Assembly: GCA_021162285.1 (NCBI GenBank)
Contig: JAGGYZ010000234.1
Coordinates: 1 to 13,275 of the forward strand
DNA length: 13,275 nt
Reading direction: 5' to 3'
Source of the DNA: Candidatus Fermentibacteraceae bacterium
GTDB lineage: Bacteria > Fermentibacterota > Fermentibacteria > Fermentibacterales > JCC-6
Positions within the stretch are counted from its first letter, which is position 1. Each line of letters begins with the position of its first letter. Position numbers and translations under genes: made by a program. Positions 1-6,838 of this stretch are shown one piece after another. Below the pieces are notes generated by a model. That model did not search any database, had not been told where the DNA came from, and was given only the letters and a program-made list of their open reading frames with translations.

Positions 1-349
1 CCACTCTCTTACCAAGTCTGCGGGCAAGATCAGCACATTCCTCCATGGTGATCCCGCTCACAGGAACAAACGGACACACATCTGTGGCTCCGTGACGGGG
101 ATGCGAGCCTGTCTGTGCTCTCATGTCAATCAGTCTGCCGGCGCTTTGTATAACATTGAATGCTGCCTGAAGAACTGAATCCGGTTCTCCGGCAATGGTA
201 ATCACGGTTCTGTTGGTTGCGGCACCGGGATCAACATCAAGCACCGCCGCTCCTTTTACAGATGAAGCTGCTTTTACAACTGCATCAATTACCTCTGTAT
301 TCCTGCCATCGGAAATATTCGGTACACATTCCACAATGCGTTCTGCCAT
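1..349 (-). CDS. ftcD: Glutamate formimidoyltransferase, N-terminal part (cut by window edge)
   Basis: This partial gene reads leftward off the window, giving 116 codons. The family transfers the formimino group from N-formimino-L-glutamate to tetrahydrofolate in histidine breakdown; it is cytoplasmic. The start is an ATG preceded by GGAG about 7 bases upstream. The translation opens MAERIVECVPNISDGRN, typical of the formiminotransferase N-terminal subdomain, and carries HPRHGATDVCPFVP at residues 83-96, matching the conserved segment that contains the catalytic histidine of the mammalian enzyme (His82). The C-terminal subdomain, and any fused cyclodeaminase domain, lie outside the window, so it is unknown whether the protein is mono- or bifunctional. 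It diverges from the GH84 gene across 85 bases. Family identity is confident from sequence recall; no search was run. Confidence 0.93.
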   Translation of the reverse strand, partial: MAERIVECVPNISDGRNTEVIDAVVKAASSVKGAAVLDVDPGAATNRTVITIAGEPDSVLQAAFNVIQSAGRLIDMRAQTGSHPRHGATDVCPFVPVSGITMEECADLARRLGKRV

Positions 350-376
350 TTGAGCACTCCTGTTTTTTTTGTATTC

Positions 377-405
377 TTGCTTAAGCGGGCGACCACCGGT
401 ACAGT
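377..405 (+). promoter_or_regulatory. Possible sigma-70-type promoter for the GH84-thyX pair
   Basis: TTGCTT (377-382) and TACAGT (400-405) are separated by 17 bases, about 30 bases before the GTG start at 435. A perfect small dyad, TATGT-A-ACATA, follows at 407-417, where the transcript would begin. Both boxes are imperfect and the region is short, so this is a tentative call. I found no equally good promoter for the leftward formimidoyltransferase gene in the same gap. Confidence 0.3.
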
Positions 406-434
406 CTATGTAACATAACAGTCAGGGGGGTCAA

Positions 435-1574
435 GTGTACCACGGAATTGTGGAAGGTTACTACGGGAAACCGTTTACGGCGAAGCAGAGAAAAGTACTT
501 CTTGATGAACTGTCCCGTGTTGAGGATTCTGCCTATTTCTATGCTCCCAAAGATGATCCCATGCACAGACTCAAGTGGAAAGAGCCCTATTCTCAAAGGG
601 AATGGCAGTCTATGCAGAGCTTTATGGGCGGGAAGACCAGGTTTTTCTTCTCCATCAGTCCGTGGAAGTTTCAGAGCAGCCAGTGGGATTCCGCACGCCG
701 GAAGCTCCTCCGGGCTGAAGATTCCGGTGCAGGTGGACTGTCCATCCTCTTCGATGATGTTCCAGACGAATCTGCGGGAAAGCTTGCAGAAAGACAGCTT
801 GATTTTGCAATCCGGGCTCTTGAGGGAACAGACCTTCCTGTTGTGCTGTGTCCCTCTGTTTACTGCGGTGAATTTTTGAAAAGATTTCCCCATGCAGACG
901 AGTATCTCAGGGTATGGCGGGAGATGATTCCAGCAGAGTGGAGTTCATTCTGGACCGGTCCTATGGTGGTTTCTGAAAAAATGTCGGATCTTCTTCTTGC
1001 AGAAGAGCTTCTCGGTTCCAAACCGATGGTGTGGGACAACATTCTTGCCACCGACTACTGCCTCCGAAGAATTTACCTGGCAGGGCTTAACAACAGAGTA
1101 CCTGAGGGATATTCCTGGTTTATCAACCCCTCCGAGATCTTTCCTGCTGCTCTGCACAGTGTAATGGAGTTGAAGGCAGCCCTGGGCTATGGAAGGCACT
1201 GGCCTGAACTTCTTGGAGACAAAAGAGAAGCCTGGGAAATTATGCAGGAATTTCATTACCTTCCATGGAAAACCGGTGAAACAGGAGGAGAGATCCTTGC
1301 CCGACTCTCAGGAGCCATTAACGGTGATGACCCTGAAGATGCGCTGAAATGGCTGAACCGGGCGGTTCCTGAGATGTCGTCTTTTGTTGAATCAATTCCC
1401 CTTCTTGAGGGTGGATGGGAACTGCTTCCAGTAGCTCGCGATCTCTACCGGTCGCTGTCAGTTATTCGAAGAGCACTGGAAACCGATGACCCGGCAGCTT
1501 CCCTTCATTATTTTATGCATACAAGACTTCCGTACGAAAATTCCGTTGCTGCTCTTGCAGCAGGCAAACACTGA
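435..1574 (+). CDS. GH84 family beta-N-acetylglucosaminidase (O-GlcNAcase-like), no signal peptide
   Basis: This 379-residue protein resembles the catalytic domain of glycoside hydrolase family 84, which removes beta-linked N-acetylglucosamine by substrate-assisted catalysis. The landmarks run in family order: GIVEGYYG (4-11), YAPKDDP (36-42), the catalytic Asp pair in ILFDDVP (Asp107-Asp108), CPSVYCG (139-145, Tyr143), FWTGP (172-176), VWDN (199-202) with Asp207, and NP (231-232). These match human O-GlcNAcase Asp174/Asp175, Tyr219, Trp278/Asn280, Asp285 and Asn313, so the site looks intact. The family motif begins at residue 4, leaving no room for a signal peptide; an intracellular location is inferred, unlike most characterised secreted bacterial members. 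The start is GTG, preceded by AGGGGGG (424-430). The last ~80 residues are probably helical and I do not recognise them. The substrate is unknown: O-GlcNAc on protein, a GlcNAc glycan or a cell-wall fragment are all possible. Confidence 0.9.
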   Translation: MYHGIVEGYYGKPFTAKQRKVLLDELSRVEDSAYFYAPKDDPMHRLKWKEPYSQREWQSMQSFMGGKTRFFFSISPWKFQSSQWDSARRKLLRAEDSGAGGLSILFDDVPDESAGKLAERQLDFAIRALEGTDLPVVLCPSVYCGEFLKRFPHADEYLRVWREMIPAEWSSFWTGPMVVSEKMSDLLLAEELLGSKPMVWDNILATDYCLRRIYLAGLNNRVPEGYSWFINPSEIFPAALHSVMELKAALGYGRHWPELLGDKREAWEIMQEFHYLPWKTGETGGEILARLSGAINGDDPEDALKWLNRAVPEMSSFVESIPLLEGGWELLPVARDLYRSLSVIRRALETDDPAASLHYFMHTRLPYENSVAALAAGKH

Positions 1575-1584
1575 GGAGATACAA

Positions 1585-2835
1585 GTGAAGGTTATTCTTG
1601 CAGGATACAACATTGATGTCGAGAACGATTCCCAGACGCCTGAAACTATTTCTGCCGCATACGCAAGAATCAGCCGTGATCCTGCTCCTGTTACAGAGCT
1701 TCGGAGGCAGTCCGCATCAGAGGTAGACAAGGCCAGGAAGTCAAACAAAACCATCGTCTACAAGTACGGACACGGTTCCATTGCCGAACATGCAGTGTTC
1801 AACTTCGACATTCTGGGTCTGTCACGGCTTGCTGCCGAAGCCGTTCAGTCTTTCAGGCTGCTCAGTTTTACAGAAAAGTCTCAGAGGTACATCAGGATTG
1901 GTGAGGACTGGTTTCTGCCGGAAGAACTTCAGCAGCAGTCACCGGTCGTAAAGGATCTGTTCAGCTGTTACGGGACGATTCTGTCCGGTCTGCTGGAAGC
2001 CGGGCTCTCGAAAACGGAAGCCAGAGAAGATGCCAGATACATACTTCCACTTGCAGCAACAACGCAGATGGGTATGACCGTTAACGCCAGAGAACTGGAG
2101 CACATGATCAGAAGGCTGAGAGCTCACCCGCTTGCCGAGGTAAAGCACCTGGCTGACGCGCTGTACGATGCCGTTCTGCCTGTGGCACCTTCTCTGATGC
2201 TGTTCACAGAGCCTTCAGGAATGGACAGTATTGCCCACCTTCACCCCGTACCTGTTCATGGTGCGGGTGAAGTAGAGCTTCTGGAGTGTGATTCAGACAA
2301 ACGGGTTGCAGAGTGGCTTACAGAACTGTATGGAGAGCCGTCTTTTAACAAAGTATACGACAACCTTGGAATTCATGATGCTCTGCCTAGGTTCTGGGAA
2401 CTGTTCAGGGCTGATTTCAGAATTACCCTCTCCGCCACAGCGTATGCTCAGTTAAAAAGACACAGGATGACTACCCAGCTGGTTACAGCTTACGACTCTT
2501 CACTCGGCGTAACTGTTCCTCCCAGTATTCAGAAGGCCGGGCTGGAGGAACTGTTCCGTTCGCAGTGTCTGAAGGCGTCATCCTCGGCGTCCGGACTGGG
2601 ACGGGAAGCAGAGTACTTCCTTACGAACGCCCACCGTCGTCAGGTGAGACTGTGCATCAACGGAAGAGAGTTCAACCATTTTATCCGGCTCAGAGATGAT
2701 GCCCATGCCCAGTGGGATATAAGAGGCATAGCATCACAAATGGTTGCTCTGGTGAAGCACAGAGCCCCGGAGACCTTCAGAATGACCTGTGGCAAATCAA
2801 GTTGGGAAGAGGTTACCGGAAAACCTGCTCTATGA
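1585..2835 (+). CDS. thyX: Two-domain flavin-dependent thymidylate synthase (ThyX family)
   Basis: ThyX makes dTMP from dUMP using methylenetetrahydrofolate, FAD and NADPH in the cytoplasm. At 416 residues this protein is nearly twice the usual ThyX length and reads as two fused ThyX units. The first half has GHGSIAEH (62-69), a modified signature SFRLLSFTEKSQRY (89-102; normal form RHRxxSxNExSxRY) and NARELEH (167-173). The second half has RHRMTTQ (292-298), which lacks the downstream Glu/Ser/Arg of the signature, and HFIRLRDDAHAQWDIR (365-380), a strong match to the family's dUMP-binding C-terminal segment. I chose the GTG at 1585 because GAGGAG (1573-1578) sits just before it and MKVILAGYN starts the domain cleanly; an upstream in-frame start at 1486 would lie inside the GH84 gene. 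It follows the GH84 stop by 10 bases and is probably co-transcribed. Family assignment is firm; catalytic competence is inferred. Confidence 0.88.
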   Translation: MKVILAGYNIDVENDSQTPETISAAYARISRDPAPVTELRRQSASEVDKARKSNKTIVYKYGHGSIAEHAVFNFDILGLSRLAAEAVQSFRLLSFTEKSQRYIRIGEDWFLPEELQQQSPVVKDLFSCYGTILSGLLEAGLSKTEAREDARYILPLAATTQMGMTVNARELEHMIRRLRAHPLAEVKHLADALYDAVLPVAPSLMLFTEPSGMDSIAHLHPVPVHGAGEVELLECDSDKRVAEWLTELYGEPSFNKVYDNLGIHDALPRFWELFRADFRITLSATAYAQLKRHRMTTQLVTAYDSSLGVTVPPSIQKAGLEELFRSQCLKASSSASGLGREAEYFLTNAHRRQVRLCINGREFNHFIRLRDDAHAQWDIRGIASQMVALVKHRAPETFRMTCGKSSWEEVTGKPAL

Positions 2836-5647
2836 ACCTTGGCCGTCCCAGTTTGCTTCCCTGATAAACAGGAGTAATACGCAGAACAACAATTCTCCTT
2901 GAGCCCATGATGTCTGTGCCATAATACCAGGTGAATAAGTTGCTGTATGACGGGGGTGTCAGCGTCAGTGCATTTCCGGATACAGTGGCCTGGTGCCAGG
3001 TCTCACCGTTATCGGTGCTGTAGTCAATTGCAAGATCAATTGTTCTACCGTCACGGTCTCCTATCTCGAAAGATATATCCACCGTTTTGTTCTGAATATT
3101 GTTGTTTGCCGCGGTGGCTCTGATTATCTCCGGGATGTTCGTGTTCTCCAGTGTGATTGGACCCACCTCTTCAGAGCGTACTGAATCTTTGTCCATGGCG
3201 ATCAGCCTGATGTCCACATCCAGTCTGGAAACCCCTGGAAGGTCCACTGAACTGTTCCAGTTAAGCATTGTGTTGTACCTCGAAAGGCCGAATGGTCCCT
3301 TGCTCACCAGTCCCTGTGCGTCGTGCCAGGTGTCTTCAGCACCATGGAGCCTGTACTCGAGACCCATTGAAATATCGTCACCTTCAATGTCCGTAACAGA
3401 AAAGTTTACAGGAACTACACCTCTGAAGACATCGTAGACAGATGGGGATGTGATTACAGTTGTGGGAGAAGCGTTGTTGTCCAGGTGAAAAGGTGCAGAA
3501 GGTACAGCTATTCCAGTGTTCAGATCAGAAGGGAGTGCCTGAAGTTTTACCTGGTTTCCATCAAAACCCGGGAGGTCTACTGCTGATTCCCAGTCTATTT
3601 CAAAGTCATACCTGCCGGCACCTGCCTGCTCGGCCTCGATGACAGTTGCAGGATGCCAGGTGTCACCTCCGTCGGTACTGTACTGGTAGGCTATATCCAG
3701 ACGGTTCTGCTCCGGGTCACTGAGCCTGACTCCGAATGTGATTTTTCCGTGCACTTCTGTGGTGGGGGCGATGATCTGGGCACTGGGCAGGCGGTCAGTG
3801 TCTATATGGAGACCGTCAACAAAGTACCATGGGCCGGGGTCGGAATCTGCTGCTCTGATACGGACCTTTATGTTGTCAATGTCGGCATGGCCGATGTCGT
3901 GTACTGCATTCCATGTTACCGGTTCCCCGTAAAACCAGGGCTCTATTTCAATGCTGTTGCCGCTTAGATGCATGGTCTGCCAGCTGTTCCCGTCGTCAAT
4001 TGAAAACTGTGCCTGCAATTGAACTGTGTCGCCTTCCCTGTCTTCAACTGTGTAACCAAGGCTGTATCTGGAATCGTCAATCTGAACAGGTGCTTCCAGA
4101 AGAATTTCCGGCGGTCTGTTGTTGTCTATGTGAAGAAGCCCTGATGTGCCGCTTTCACCAGGTCCGAATTCCGTGTACGGGGTAATTCTCAGCAGACACC
4201 TTCCCTGATCTTCAGAGGGCAGATCCAGGTCGGAATGCCAGGTGATAGCTCCCGGCAGTTCATCGTAGTTGCCAGTCTCAATCCAGGTGTAACCGGCATC
4301 TTTTGAGTAACTTACCGAAATACCGGTCCAGTCCGGGTTTGTAATTGTATAAGAAATGGATACTGTGCCACTGAACTCGCCTGTAAGTTTCTGCACCTCA
4401 GCCACAGGCAGAAAATCCTGGCCGTAACATCCGGAGTTGAACTGATTTCCCAGAGGCAGAGGCCACATGCACTTTGTCGAAACCCGGGTTGCCAGCGGAT
4501 AAGCCGATACAACACCTCCTGCGCCTGTTACTATGAGTTCCATGGTGCCGTCTCCGTTCATGTCTCCGGCAACTGGCGGGAAAAACAATCCACCGGGGTT
4601 ATCGAAGGGGTAACCGCTTACCCTGCGACCTGAACTGTCCCAGGCGTATACCGTTCCATCGTTTGAAGTTGTCACCACTGAAGGTCCCCCGGCTGTTCGA
4701 ACGATAATCGGCTGGCAGGGTCTTGAGCCTGTGTGGTTCGGCCACCGCCATTCTCCGGCAAGAGAGCCGTCTCCGTTAAGCAGGTAAACGGTGCTGTCTA
4801 TAGAGGCAACGGCTATCTGAGGCAGTTGAAGATCGGTATCCACCAGGCCGATGGCAGTTGTACCGGCTACAGGCCTGGCATCCATGTAGAACGGCCATCC
4901 CTCCTGTTCCTCACCGAGAAGGTTGAACAGGTGAACTTTACCGTCCTGGCTTGCGAAAACCACATCGGATTGACCGTCGCCGTTGATATCTCCCGAAACC
5001 GGAACAGTACCTGCGGGATACCTTGTAAATACAGGCCAGCCAGGAAGGTCAACCCCATCCCAGCCAAGTATTGTGATCTTGCTGTTGTTGGTGGCACAGA
5101 TAAGACCGTTGTGAAAACCTCCGCCAAGGCTGATCAAAGTAGGCTGGAACTGCAGCTGTGATTGAAGATTCACCGGGAAGCCATCGATGTTTTCTCCACG
5201 CAGGTTGATAAGGTGAACCAGACCATCACCTGTTCCATATGCTATTTCAAATTCTCCGTTGTCATCCAGATCCAGGACTGTGAGACCGGTGATTATGCTG
5301 CTGTTGCTGTTTATTGGCCATCCGAAGATTTCGTTACCCTGAAAGTTAATGAGATGGGCGTACCCGTCGTTGTCGGCATAGGCAATGAGAGTTTCTCCTG
5401 TAGAGGCTGGAACCGCCACAGGTCTCCAGATGACACCTACGCCGTTGGAAACAGGAAAGCCGGGTAGTAGAACCCCGCCGGGTCCCCAGGCACCCAGTCC
5501 TGCATTTCCCAGGGGAATAAACAGTGCCTGTTCCGAGATGTTTCTGCTGATCAGCTGGGCGTTACCCCGAGGGGTCGCATCAAGATGAAGTTGCCATGAA
5601 GGCAGAATGCCGGAGACAGCGAGAACAGTCAATGAGAAAGCATTCAA
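2813..5647 (-). CDS. Large exported protein: FG-GAP-like beta-propeller plus Asp-box Ig-like repeats
   Basis: The protein is 944 residues from the chosen TTG start. Residues ~60-400 form a propeller: G(W/F/Y)P-type motifs recur about every 47 residues (aromatic residue near 64, 110, 157, 204, 251, 302, 346 and 395), with calcium-loop motifs DINGDG (220-225) and DMNGDG (362-367). Residues ~410-925 hold about five Ig-like repeats of 101-111 residues, four with a clear Asp-box (YSTDGGDTW type, near 447, 548, 656 and 876) and one degenerate copy near 765. No catalytic site is visible; an extracellular or surface binding or structural role is inferred. The TTG at 5645-5647 has GGAGG six bases upstream and is followed by a hydrophobic stretch that could be a signal peptide, though with no N-terminal lysine or arginine. 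An in-frame ATG at 5740 is less likely because it precedes a good promoter. The C-terminus shows no sorting domain I recognise. The 3' end overlaps thyX by 23 bases. Confidence 0.8.
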   Translation of the reverse strand: MNAFSLTVLAVSGILPSWQLHLDATPRGNAQLISRNISEQALFIPLGNAGLGAWGPGGVLLPGFPVSNGVGVIWRPVAVPASTGETLIAYADNDGYAHLINFQGNEIFGWPINSNSSIITGLTVLDLDDNGEFEIAYGTGDGLVHLINLRGENIDGFPVNLQSQLQFQPTLISLGGGFHNGLICATNNSKITILGWDGVDLPGWPVFTRYPAGTVPVSGDINGDGQSDVVFASQDGKVHLFNLLGEEQEGWPFYMDARPVAGTTAIGLVDTDLQLPQIAVASIDSTVYLLNGDGSLAGEWRWPNHTGSRPCQPIIVRTAGGPSVVTTSNDGTVYAWDSSGRRVSGYPFDNPGGLFFPPVAGDMNGDGTMELIVTGAGGVVSAYPLATRVSTKCMWPLPLGNQFNSGCYGQDFLPVAEVQKLTGEFSGTVSISYTITNPDWTGISVSYSKDAGYTWIETGNYDELPGAITWHSDLDLPSEDQGRCLLRITPYTEFGPGESGTSGLLHIDNNRPPEILLEAPVQIDDSRYSLGYTVEDREGDTVQLQAQFSIDDGNSWQTMHLSGNSIEIEPWFYGEPVTWNAVHDIGHADIDNIKVRIRAADSDPGPWYFVDGLHIDTDRLPSAQIIAPTTEVHGKITFGVRLSDPEQNRLDIAYQYSTDGGDTWHPATVIEAEQAGAGRYDFEIDWESAVDLPGFDGNQVKLQALPSDLNTGIAVPSAPFHLDNNASPTTVITSPSVYDVFRGVVPVNFSVTDIEGDDISMGLEYRLHGAEDTWHDAQGLVSKGPFGLSRYNTMLNWNSSVDLPGVSRLDVDIRLIAMDKDSVRSEEVGPITLENTNIPEIIRATAANNNIQNKTVDISFEIGDRDGRTIDLAIDYSTDNGETWHQATVSGNALTLTPPSYSNLFTWYYGTDIMGSRRIVVLRITPVYQGSKLGRPRFIEQVFR
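2846..4423 (-). repeat. Coding repeats: about five Ig-like units with Asp-box motifs
   Basis: These are protein-level repeats inside the propeller/Ig-like gene. Each unit of about 100-110 residues carries Y/F-S-x-D-x-G-x-S/T-W, followed in most by a W-(N/H/E)-S-x-x-DLP-type segment and then an L-R-I/A strand. The Asp-box motif recurs near residues 447, 548, 656, 765 (degenerate) and 876 of the 944-residue protein, a spacing of 101-111. The Asp-box (BNR) motif is best known from sialidases, where it lies in a propeller; here the units look like separate beta-sandwich domains, with linkers such as DNNRPP and DNNASP. The unit borders are approximate. Confidence 0.7.
4460..5461 (-). repeat. Coding repeats: about seven propeller blades with G-W-P-type motifs
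   Basis: Successive aromatic-Pro motifs (GFP, GWP, GFP, GWP, GWP, RWP, GYP, MWP) are spaced 46, 47, 47, 47, 51, 44 and 49 residues, so eight motifs bracket seven units. Several units contain a GxVHLxN-like strand and an FG-GAP-style Asp/Asn-rich loop. Seven blades would be a normal closed propeller. Confidence 0.7.
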
Positions 5648-5695
5648 AAGCCAACCTCCATCATGGACAAGAAAACATATAATCCAATAAAACCG

Positions 5696-5724
5696 AAAAT
5701 AACCGCATATTTGTTTGAGGTCAA
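5696..5724 (-). promoter_or_regulatory. Putative promoter for the propeller/Ig-like protein gene
   Basis: Reading on the minus strand, TTGACC (5724-5719) is followed after exactly 17 bases by TATTTT (5701-5696). This would start transcription near 5690, about 40 bases before the TTG start at 5647. It supports that start over the upstream ATG at 5740, which would lie ahead of the promoter. Confidence 0.4.
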
Positions 5725-5768
5725 CCAGCAGTATACACATATGTCCAAATTTGTCGTGCTCATAACGC

Positions 5769-5799
5769 TTGACTGCGATACCACCGCGTTAGATATTAT
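5769..5799 (+). promoter_or_regulatory. Putative promoter for the envelope operon
   Basis: TTGACT (5769-5774) is followed by GATATT (5792-5797, 17-base spacer) or the overlapping TATTAT (5794-5799, 19-base spacer). It lies about 55 bases before the ATG at 5853 and is the only promoter I can see for the six-gene rightward operon. Confidence 0.45.
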
Positions 5800-5801
5800 G
5801 T

Positions 5802-5816
5802 TCATTGTTGCAATGA
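5802..5816. promoter_or_regulatory. Short inverted repeat at the predicted start site of the operon
   Basis: TCATTG-TTG-CAATGA is a perfect dyad with 6-base arms. It begins 3 bases after the putative -10 box, so it would span the transcription start and could be an operator or a small hairpin at the 5' end of the mRNA. A dyad this short can arise by chance. Confidence 0.25.
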
Positions 5817-5852
5817 CAGCTACGGATTATTTTATTGGGTCTGGAGGATTGT

Positions 5853-6830
5853 ATGCGCTTTACAGCCTGTATTGTGCTGGTGTGTTCTTTTACAGTGGTT
5901 GCAGGTTCCCTTCCGTATGCGTACGGCGGGGTGATAAATGCCCCTGATGCGTACGTTCTTGAGCATACTGAGGTTGAAGTGGGGATTGCTGCAAGCGCTT
6001 TTTCTTTTGAAGATTCCCTCAGTGTCTCCGACAGCGATATCAAGCTTACAGGCTATTTAAACTTCGGAATATTAAGCTATGGACAGATAGGTGCCGCGTA
6101 TCTGGCTGATGGCGGACTGGTTCTTAACGCGAAGGTGGCAATTCTTAAGGAGGGAATTGCAGTACCGGCATTTTCTCTCGGTCTTCAGAACGGTATCGGT
6201 TCTGAACATGTTGATTGTTTCTCCGGCCCTGCAGGAACGCCGGATTCTACCGGAACAGCACAGGGCTCGTGGGATCAGGATGGTATGTATAACTACAGTC
6301 ATGCACAAAACTGGTCTGTTTACGGGGTTGCTTCAAAAGATATGCGTTATCTCATCGGTGTGCCTGTTACGCTCAATCTGGGTATTGGTATAGGTCGTTT
6401 TGTAGGAGTGATAGACGGTGGTGCACTGGGTATTGGCAGCTCCATTGCAAACGGGCTTTTTGGATCAATGGTCTGGAGAGCAGGGGAAAACTTTTCTGCA
6501 GCATTTGAAATGGACGGAAGAGATTTTAATCTCGGTGTGTCTTACGCCGTGGGAAAACATGTTAATCTTCGTCTCGCCTGGGCGGAACTGGAGCAGACGG
6601 TGTTTGCTCCGGAAAATCAGAACAGGCAGGATGTTATGCAGAATTCAAAAATCACCATTGCGATTTCATCCAGGTTCGGCCCATTGTTTGGTGCTGGCCG
6701 GCTTGAACTGGAGAGGGAACAGCAGCGCATAGAGAGGGCACGGACAAGGCTTGATGAGCTTGAGGCCAGGCGCAGAGCTGCTGAGTCAGAGCTTCAGAGG
6801 CTGCGCGATCTGCTAGACGAGTCCAGGTAG
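5853..6830 (+). CDS. Outer-membrane-type beta-strand protein with C-terminal coiled coil
   Basis: The protein is 325 residues. It opens with a typical signal peptide (MRFTACIVLVCSFTVVAG..., cleavage near residue 25). Residues ~30-278 show alternating hydrophobic and polar residues with many glycines and aromatics, as in a small outer-membrane beta barrel. Residues ~284-325 are a highly charged heptad-like helix (including LDELEARRRAAESELQRLR), so the protein does not end with the usual C-terminal aromatic beta-strand signal. I do not recognise the family. The ATG at 5853 was chosen because GGAGGA (5843-5848) precedes it; the in-frame TTG at 5835 would add six residues upstream of that site. 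It is first in the operon, 8 bases before the TPR gene. An outer-membrane partner for the TPR protein is inferred from position, with the coiled coil reaching into the periplasm. A periplasmic beta protein is the alternative. Confidence 0.75.
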   Translation: MRFTACIVLVCSFTVVAGSLPYAYGGVINAPDAYVLEHTEVEVGIAASAFSFEDSLSVSDSDIKLTGYLNFGILSYGQIGAAYLADGGLVLNAKVAILKEGIAVPAFSLGLQNGIGSEHVDCFSGPAGTPDSTGTAQGSWDQDGMYNYSHAQNWSVYGVASKDMRYLIGVPVTLNLGIGIGRFVGVIDGGALGIGSSIANGLFGSMVWRAGENFSAAFEMDGRDFNLGVSYAVGKHVNLRLAWAELEQTVFAPENQNRQDVMQNSKITIAISSRFGPLFGAGRLELEREQQRIERARTRLDELEARRRAAESELQRLRDLLDESR

Positions 6831-6838
6831 GTTTCGCA

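Noticed and set aside
361..371. Run of T bases as a possible terminator
   Set aside because: There is no stem before it on the plus strand, and it sits upstream of the formimidoyltransferase start, so it is more likely part of the leader region.
381..893. 170-residue minus-strand frame over the GH84 gene
   Set aside because: The plus-strand frame carries all the GH84 motifs; this frame has no domain and crosses the promoter gap.
1486..1584. Upstream in-frame extension of thyX
   Set aside because: It lies inside the GH84 gene, whereas the GTG at 1585 has GAGGAG in front and begins the domain directly.
5648..5740. Upstream ATG extension (31 residues) of the propeller/Ig-like protein
   Set aside because: A promoter with TTGACC and TATTTT boxes lies downstream of that ATG, and the TTG at 5645-5647 has a well-placed GGAGG; the extension has no ribosome site I can see.
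5663..5947. 94-residue plus-strand frame across the divergent intergenic region
   Set aside because: It spans both putative promoters and runs into the signal peptide of the outer-membrane-type protein in another frame; no domain or ribosome site supports it.
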